In this document: positions 59,004 through 64,000 of the stretch, one piece after another | Layout: the number at the start of each line of letters is the position of its first letter | Numbering within the stretch: position 1 is the stretch's first letter | Assembly: GCF_031760065.1 (NCBI RefSeq) | Contig: NZ_CP134500.1 | Location: 2,356,001-2,420,000, forward strand | DNA from: Streptomyces durocortorensis | GTDB lineage: Bacteria; Actinomycetota; Actinomycetes; Streptomycetales; Streptomycetaceae | Direction: 5' to 3' | DNA length: 64,000 bases | Program-made: the position numbers and the translations under genes | The notes under the pieces: generated by a model | Databases searched by the model: none | What the model saw: only the letters and a program-made list of their open reading frames with translations | What the model was told of the DNA's origin: nothing

Positions 59004-62000
59004 ATGCCCAACGGCATTTCGGACAACGCACCAGTTGCTGGGCTCTATGAGTCGCTCATCACGCATCGGCTCGCCGAACGGATGAAGCAGCTCGACTCGA
59101 CGGGCTGGCGCTCCATCGATGCCTCAGTCGGCCGAGAATCGGCGCCCCACGTGCTTTCCCGCCACATCGGCACCACTGTGCGGCAGGTACTCCAGGGCCT
59201 CTCCCCAGCCGAGCAGGTGATTGCGGCCAATCACATTCTGGAATCGCTCAACACCATCGAGGGTGCGACAGAGTGGGTTGATCTCATCACTGATGGGCCG
59301 CGACAGCTGCTCGCCGTCGCGGAGCAGGAGGCACCAGGCGTTTACGCGATACGCCCCGCAACGCCGTTGTCCGAGACAGCGCTCATTACGAATTCCCCCG
59401 AGGACCCCAGTCTGGGCTTCGAGCTGCGCGCCGAGCTGGCCACAGCTGATCGCGTCGACCTCCTGTGCGCCTTCGTGAAGTGGCACGGTCTTCGCGTCCT
59501 GGAAAAATCCCTGTCATCGGCGCGCGACCGCGGTGTCCCCATCCGTGTGCTGACAACGACCTACATCGGCGCCACCGAACGACGCGCTCTAGACCGCCTG
59601 GTACGAGACTTCGGCGCTGAGGTCAAGGTCAACTATGAGCTCCGCTCCACCCGTCTGCATGCCAAGGCGTGGCTCTTCCGCCGTGCCAGCGGCTTCGACA
59701 CGGCGTACGTCGGCAGCTCGAACCTCTCCAAGGCAGCGCTTCTGGATGGGCTTGAGTGGAACGTTCGCCTTTCCTCCGTCGCTACGCCCTCGGTGATCCG
59801 CAAGTTCGAGGCAACCTTCGACGCGTACTGGAGTGAGCCCTCTTTCGAGCCGTACGACCCCGACAAGGACGCACAGCGGCTGGACGACGCTTTGTCCCGT
59901 GCCGGTGGCAGCGGTCGCCCCGGCGCTACGAGCATCACCCTCTCCGGTCTGGAGGTTCGCCCGTACCCACACCAACGGGACATGCTCGAACGCCTCGAAG
60001 TCGAACGCACGGTGCACGACCGGCACCGAAATCTCCTGGTCGCAGCTACAGGCACCGGGAAGACCGTCATGGCGGCTCTGGACTACAAGCGCCTACGCCA
60101 GACGCTCGGCCGCGACCCGCGCCTACTCTTCGTAGCGCATCGCAAGGAGATCCTTGAACAATCCTTGCGTGTCTATCAGAACGTCCTTATCGACGCGAAC
60201 TTCGGTGAGCTGTTGTTCAGTGGCGAGATCCCTAACCGCTGGAACCACGTGTTTGCCAGTGTCCAGTCGCTCACCGCGCAGGCTCTGGACCGTATCGCTC
60301 CGGGTCACTTCGACGTCATCGTGATCGACGAGTTTCATCACGGCACATCGCCTACCTACCGCAAGGTCATGGACCACTTCCAGCCCCAGGAACTCTTGGG
60401 GCTGACCGCAACCCCGGAACGCATGGATGGCTTGAACATCCAGGACGAGTTCTTCGATGGCCGAATCGCGGCGGAGATGCGGCTCTGGGAGGCGCTGGAG
60501 AACGAGCTCCTGAGCCCCTTCCACTATTTCGGCGTCACCGACAACACGGACATGAGCGCTGTCACGTGGAAACGTGGAGCCTACGACTCAACAGCGCTAA
60601 GCAATCTGTTCACAGGCAACGACGCACGAGCTCGGCTCGTGGTACAAGCGGTGAAGGACAAGGTCGCCGACGCGGACTCGATGCGCGCCTTGGGATTCTG
60701 TGTGTCGGTCGCGCACGCGCACTTCATGGCTGACTTCTTCCGACGAGCAGGACTCAAGGCCATCGCACTGTCCGGCGAAACTCCGCCACTTGACCGCAAG
60801 ACCGCCCTTGACGACCTGCGCTCCGGAGCGCTCCAAGTCATCTTCTCCGTCGACCTGTTCAACGAGGGACTCGACATCCCAGACGTCGATACCCTGCTCC
60901 TGTTGCGCCCCACGTCCAGCGCCACGGTCTTCCTTCAGCAGTTGGGCCGCGGGTTGCGTCGCACTGAGGACAAGGCGGTCCTCACTGTCTTGGACTTCAT
61001 CGGTCAGCACCGCAAGGAGTTCCGCTTCGAGGAGCAGTTCCGCGCCCTGACGAACCTGACGCGCAACCGACTCCTCAACAACATCGAGCAGGACTTCCCA
61101 CAGCTGCCCTCCGGCTGCCAGATCATCCTTGAGACGAAAGCCAAGGAACTGATCATTGACAACATTCGCACACAGATCGCAGTCAATGTCACACAGTTGG
61201 CCCGCGAGGTCGCTTCCTACGCGACGCCACGCCTTGCAGACTTCCTCAAGGAGAGCGGCCGGGAACTCAAGGAGCTATACCGCGGCAACGGAAACTCGTG
61301 GACAGGCCTATTGCGTCGAGCGAAGCTGCTGGACGCTGTCGGCCCTGATGGCGAGTTGCCACTCCTGAAGCGGGTATCGGCCTTCCTGCACGTCGATGAC
61401 CCACTGCGCGCTACGGCATACAGCAAGCTGCTCGCCGATGATGCTCCCGCCTACGACGAGCTCAGCGAGCAGGAGCGGGGGTACGCCCGCATGCTCTTCT
61501 TCTCGCTCTGGCCGCTGGGCGGTGGCTTCCCCAGCTACCAAGCGGGGCTGGACTCACTCCACCATCAGCACGCGTTCCGCGACGAGCTGAGGCAAGTACT
61601 CGCCCACGTTCTACAGCAGGCCGACCATGTTCCAGCGCCGCTCCTCGGCACACACGCCGCCATCCCGCTGACCGTCCACGCCTCGTACAGCCGCGAAGAG
61701 ATCCTGCCCGCCCTGGGCCAGGCCGCGGTGGACGGCTTCAAGCCGGGCCACTTCCGCGAGGGCGTGAAGTGGTGCGAGAACATCCAAACCGACGCCTTGC
61801 TCGTCACCCTAGAGAAAGACGAGAAGGACTTCTCACCCGAGACTCGCTACAAGGACTACGCCCTCAACGACTCACTATTTCACTGGGAGTCACAGAACCA
61901 GACATCGGAGAGCTCAACCACCGGCATCCGCTATCAAACCCACAAGGAGAAGGGCACTCACGTCCTCCTCTTCGTGCGCCGATACAAGAAGACAGATATC

Positions 62001-62141
62001 GGCGGCCCCCAGCCATGGATGCTGTTGGGCCCAGCGGAGTACGTTAAGCACACGGGAAGTAACCCTATGGCGATCGAGTGGAAGCTCTCTCATCAGATTC
62101 CGGCCGATGTATTGACCTACTCAGCAATCGCTGCCAGCTGA
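59004..62141 (+). CDS. SauUSI-like type IV restriction enzyme (PLD nuclease-helicase-DUF3427)
   Basis: A 1045-residue protein. The N-terminal phospholipase-D-type nuclease (about 100-290) has the HxK motif RLHAKAWLFRR near 218 and YVGSSNLSKAAL. A superfamily 2 helicase follows, with Walker A AATGTGKTVMA (about 349), VIDEFHHG (about 441), LLGLTATPERMDG and QLGRGLRR. The C-terminal third, with GTHVLLFVRRYKK near its end, fits the DUF3427 domain. This order is that of SauUSI of Staphylococcus aureus, an ATP-dependent enzyme that cuts cytosine-methylated DNA. Codon use is less GC-biased than in neighbours, and an IS3 remnant lies downstream, so it was probably acquired. ATG at 59004 follows GGGGGAC. 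Confidence 0.85.
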   Translation: MPNGISDNAPVAGLYESLITHRLAERMKQLDSTGWRSIDASVGRESAPHVLSRHIGTTVRQVLQGLSPAEQVIAANHILESLNTIEGATEWVDLITDGPRQLLAVAEQEAPGVYAIRPATPLSETALITNSPEDPSLGFELRAELATADRVDLLCAFVKWHGLRVLEKSLSSARDRGVPIRVLTTTYIGATERRALDRLVRDFGAEVKVNYELRSTRLHAKAWLFRRASGFDTAYVGSSNLSKAALLDGLEWNVRLSSVATPSVIRKFEATFDAYWSEPSFEPYDPDKDAQRLDDALSRAGGSGRPGATSITLSGLEVRPYPHQRDMLERLEVERTVHDRHRNLLVAATGTGKTVMAALDYKRLRQTLGRDPRLLFVAHRKEILEQSLRVYQNVLIDANFGELLFSGEIPNRWNHVFASVQSLTAQALDRIAPGHFDVIVIDEFHHGTSPTYRKVMDHFQPQELLGLTATPERMDGLNIQDEFFDGRIAAEMRLWEALENELLSPFHYFGVTDNTDMSAVTWKRGAYDSTALSNLFTGNDARARLVVQAVKDKVADADSMRALGFCVSVAHAHFMADFFRRAGLKAIALSGETPPLDRKTALDDLRSGALQVIFSVDLFNEGLDIPDVDTLLLLRPTSSATVFLQQLGRGLRRTEDKAVLTVLDFIGQHRKEFRFEEQFRALTNLTRNRLLNNIEQDFPQLPSGCQIILETKAKELIIDNIRTQIAVNVTQLAREVASYATPRLADFLKESGRELKELYRGNGNSWTGLLRRAKLLDAVGPDGELPLLKRVSAFLHVDDPLRATAYSKLLADDAPAYDELSEQERGYARMLFFSLWPLGGGFPSYQAGLDSLHHQHAFRDELRQVLAHVLQQADHVPAPLLGTHAAIPLTVHASYSREEILPALGQAAVDGFKPGHFREGVKWCENIQTDALLVTLEKDEKDFSPETRYKDYALNDSLFHWESQNQTSESSTTGIRYQTHKEKGTHVLLFVRRYKKTDIGGPQPWMLLGPAEYVKHTGSNPMAIEWKLSHQIPADVLTYSAIAAS

Positions 62142-62467
62142 CCAGCTCAACGCGAAGGCAGGCGCTTCAACGCGGGCTTTCGCGTGGCCGGGTGTAGCAA
62201 TGGCGTCCGAGGCAGACTACTGAGGTTCAAATCGTGGCTGAAGAGGGCCCCCAGCGCGTCCCGGTGGCCCGGTGCACCGCCGAACGCCTCATGCGCGAGC
62301 TCGGCAACACCGGCGCGGTCCGCGGCGAGCGGGTGATCGCCACGAACCCCGACGTGCACACGGAACGAGCCCCCGACCTCGTAGAGCCGAGAGTCCGGGT
62401 TGGCACACCAGGCGGCGTGGGGGCGGAGGTAGAGCCGCGCCCAGGCACACCCGAGGGCGCAATGGCC
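62142..62467. other. Intergenic region containing an IS3 transposase remnant
   Basis: About 330 bp between the restriction enzyme gene and the leftward lipoprotein gene. The first 90 bp show nothing recognisable. The rest holds the transposase fragment listed separately. Confidence 0.5.
62234..62420 (+). pseudogene. Fragment of an IS3-family transposase (OrfB)
   Basis: The frame from GTG 62234 reads VARCTAERLMRELGNTGAVRG followed by ERVIATNPDVHTERAPDLVE. This matches the N-terminal part of actinobacterial IS3-family OrfB proteins (pattern VARCTVERLMRELG...GAVRGK...T.PD...RAPDLV). The resemblance fades after about residue 65 (RVRVGTPGGVGAEVEP), where the catalytic DDE domain should begin. No terminal inverted repeats were found. 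It is a decayed remnant. Confidence 0.7.
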
Positions 62468-63001
62468 TCAGAACCGCTGGACCTTCTGGCCTTCCGGAGT
62501 CTGATAGCACCCGGAGACGACCGTCAGGCTCAGCTTCGGGGGGGTTCGCTTCGCATAGTGGGTGATATTCACACTGTGCTTCTTCTTGTCATTGTCAGCT
62601 GTGAGGTTGATGTTCTTGTTCTTACTCGTGTCGTGCCCATACTCAACGATCTTCCAGCCATGCTTGGGAAGTTCTTCCCTGAGCCGCTCCATCACATCAT
62701 CGAGCTGACTGGGTGACTCCGGAGTGAAGCTCCAAGGGTGAAAGATTTGAAAGTACTTGTCAGGATCTTTCCCACCACATTCCGAGACGCCCGGGCCGGT
62801 GTCTGACCCTTTGCCTCTAATGCCGATCAAATCATAAATCTCACTGGAGATTTTCTCTGCCTCGTCAGCGGCAGCGAGCGATGTGCTGGTACCTGCCAAG
62901 GGTAGGTCATCGGATTTGTTGGCGTCAGTCATGCTGCATCCAGTAAGGGTAGTGAGAGCGATGAACAAGGTGAGCGCTTGTGCGCCCAGTCTGGTTTTCA
63001 C
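62468..63001 (-). CDS. Putative lipoprotein beside an alpha/beta-hydrolase
   Basis: A 177-residue lipoprotein. The signal ends LTTLTGCSMT (Cys near 22). The mature part includes AAADEAEKISSEIYDLIGIR, KHGWKIVEYGHD and KLSLTVVSGCYQTPEG. It is common in Streptomyces for such small lipoproteins to be paired with the large exported hydrolase upstream; function unknown. Codon use is clearly less GC-rich (many Lys and Asn codons). The start is GTG at 63001, with GAGG upstream. Confidence 0.75.
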   Translation of the reverse strand: MKTRLGAQALTLFIALTTLTGCSMTDANKSDDLPLAGTSTSLAAADEAEKISSEIYDLIGIRGKGSDTGPGVSECGGKDPDKYFQIFHPWSFTPESPSQLDDVMERLREELPKHGWKIVEYGHDTSKNKNINLTADNDKKKHSVNITHYAKRTPPKLSLTVVSGCYQTPEGQKVQRF

Positions 63002-63106
63002 GATGAGCCTCAGTGGGTCGGGCCGGAACACGGGCCGGTCGATACGGACGGTAGTCGCGTGGGCTGGTGCTCAGATGGTCTGGCGTCCCGTCGTACGCCT
63101 GAAGCT

Positions 63107-64000
63107 CTATCGCGCCCTTGTGTATGCAGAAGGCAGCGGTTCGAGCTTGACGTCGTCGCCGTGCCCTGCGACCACCAGGCCCTGATTCCGGAGGCTCTGG
63201 GTGTCCTCTTTCCAGTAGTCACTGTGGCCGCTGGTGTCTGTCGTCATCTGATTGGCGCCGAAGACGGGGTCACTTGGGATGATCCATACGCCGTCCCGGT
63301 CGTTCCCCCCATGACCGAATCGACCAATGTCCGGGACCACGTCCCAGTCCGCTTCCTGGTTCCAGACGTGCCCCTTCGGAACATCCAGCTGCTCGGCCTT
63401 GCTGACCTGGACCCCAGGACTGCCGGCAAGGATCACATCATCCGCGTTCAGCTCACCCTGCCGGGCTGCGGAACCAATGAGGGTCGTGCCGTACGAATGA
63501 CCGATTGCCGTGCGATGCGGGTCCGACTCGGCTGTATGAGAGGCGTCGAGGCCGTCGAGGAAGCGGTTGTAGGCAGGCGCACCGTCGTCCGCGTAGTGAC
63601 TGAATGGCGAATCCTTCACGATGCTCTGCGGTGCGTCATATCCGAGCCACGTAATCGTGGAAACCGATGCCCCATCAGCCTCGTCGGTGGCCACACGCCA
63701 CACATTTGCCATCCGATTGATATCTCCACTGATGCTACTCAGATTCGACGTCGTGCCCGGTACGTACACCGCCTGATGATCAGCCGTGTCAGGGTTCCCG
63801 TTCGCGAGGATGGCACGACCGTTGCCTTCCGTGCTGAACCCAAGCAGGTACGCCTCGGGAAGACCCTTGATGCCGGTCGAGTCGAAGCGCTCCTGAATGC
63901 TCTTCATCCCGTCACGAGACTTGATGAGCTCCGCGTGCCGCTCACCATATTTCTCGTTCCACTTGGTCCAATTGTCGTTCTGGATGACGGCCGGGTAGGT
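63107..64000 (-). CDS. Partial DUF1023-type alpha/beta-hydrolase (right edge)
   Basis: The last 297 residues of a larger protein; the frame is open through the right edge (TYPAVIQNDNWTKWNEKYGE). The hydrolase core has the nucleophile elbow IGHSYGTTLIG, preceded by VSTITWLGYDAPQSI, with later VILAGSPGVQV. The C-terminal His is probably in SGHSDYW. This is the DUF1023 group of actinobacterial hydrolases. The lipoprotein 105 bp downstream is a probable partner. GC is lower than the chromosomal average, as in the neighbours. Confidence 0.78.
   Translation of the reverse strand, partial: TYPAVIQNDNWTKWNEKYGERHAELIKSRDGMKSIQERFDSTGIKGLPEAYLLGFSTEGNGRAILANGNPDTADHQAVYVPGTTSNLSSISGDINRMANVWRVATDEADGASVSTITWLGYDAPQSIVKDSPFSHYADDGAPAYNRFLDGLDASHTAESDPHRTAIGHSYGTTLIGSAARQGELNADDVILAGSPGVQVSKAEQLDVPKGHVWNQEADWDVVPDIGRFGHGGNDRDGVWIIPSDPVFGANQMTTDTSGHSDYWKEDTQSLRNQGLVVAGHGDDVKLEPLPSAYTRAR

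Noticed and set aside
62420-62716. Continuation of the IS3 transposase frame to 62716
   Set aside because: The frame is open but overlaps the lipoprotein gene, and the translated sequence no longer resembles a transposase.
1-64000. A CRISPR array or cas genes
   Set aside because: No regularly spaced repeat-spacer pattern was seen. The Cas4-like cysteines belong to the RecB-like nuclease, which has no cas neighbours.

Overview
The window is chromosomal DNA of a Streptomyces-like actinomycete. GC is very high, third codon positions are almost always G or C, and GTG or TTG starts are common. Many proteins carry twin-arginine or lipoprotein signals. The gene block LPMO - SPFH protein - peptidoglycan-binding protein - cslA - glxA - GH6 glucanase is known from Streptomyces chromosomes. 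The calls rest on reading motifs and gene order; no database search was run.

Layout. Positions 1-11000 hold a regulator pair, a phosphatase, a PAP2 membrane protein, a three-gene nuclease / unknown / helicase module (3748-8070), small genes, a first tRNA-Lys and a secreted M6 metalloprotease. Positions 11200-20700 hold a PAS-GGDEF-EAL protein, a luciferase-like oxidoreductase, and an uptake cluster: maleate isomerase/EutA-like enzyme, 2-hydroxyacid dehydrogenase, EhuBCDA-type ABC transporter, IclR regulator. A second tRNA-Lys and an acyl-CoA ligase follow.

Positions 22500-32900 form the apical glycan locus: a copper LPMO behind DasR-type operators, an SPFH protein, a peptidoglycan-binding protein, a third identical tRNA-Lys, a long structured leader, cslA, glxA and a GH6 lipoprotein. 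Positions 33300-44200 hold a class F sortase with a probable partner, a HAD hydrolase, a Tat-exported alkaline-phosphatase-superfamily enzyme, and a six-gene operon for uptake and breakdown of an aminoethylphosphonate-type compound with its GntR/UTRA regulator. A 35-bp element shared by the phosphonate operon promoter and the exported phosphatase promoter suggests the two are one system.

Positions 44400-51300 are more accessory: a LAxTG surface protein, an orphan solute-binding lipoprotein, an ECF sigma factor and its partner diverging from a secreted protein across a perfect 31-bp inverted repeat, a matrixin-like protease and a lipoprotein. Positions 51400-58900 hold a ROK regulator with a divergent oxidoreductase operon, an FAH-family enzyme, a YidC paralogue, a DUF6412 protein, a class E sortase and a SEC-C protein. 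From 59004 on, base composition falls: a SauUSI-like type IV restriction enzyme (PLD nuclease-helicase-DUF3427) is followed by an IS3 transposase remnant, a lipoprotein and an alpha/beta-hydrolase cut by the window edge.
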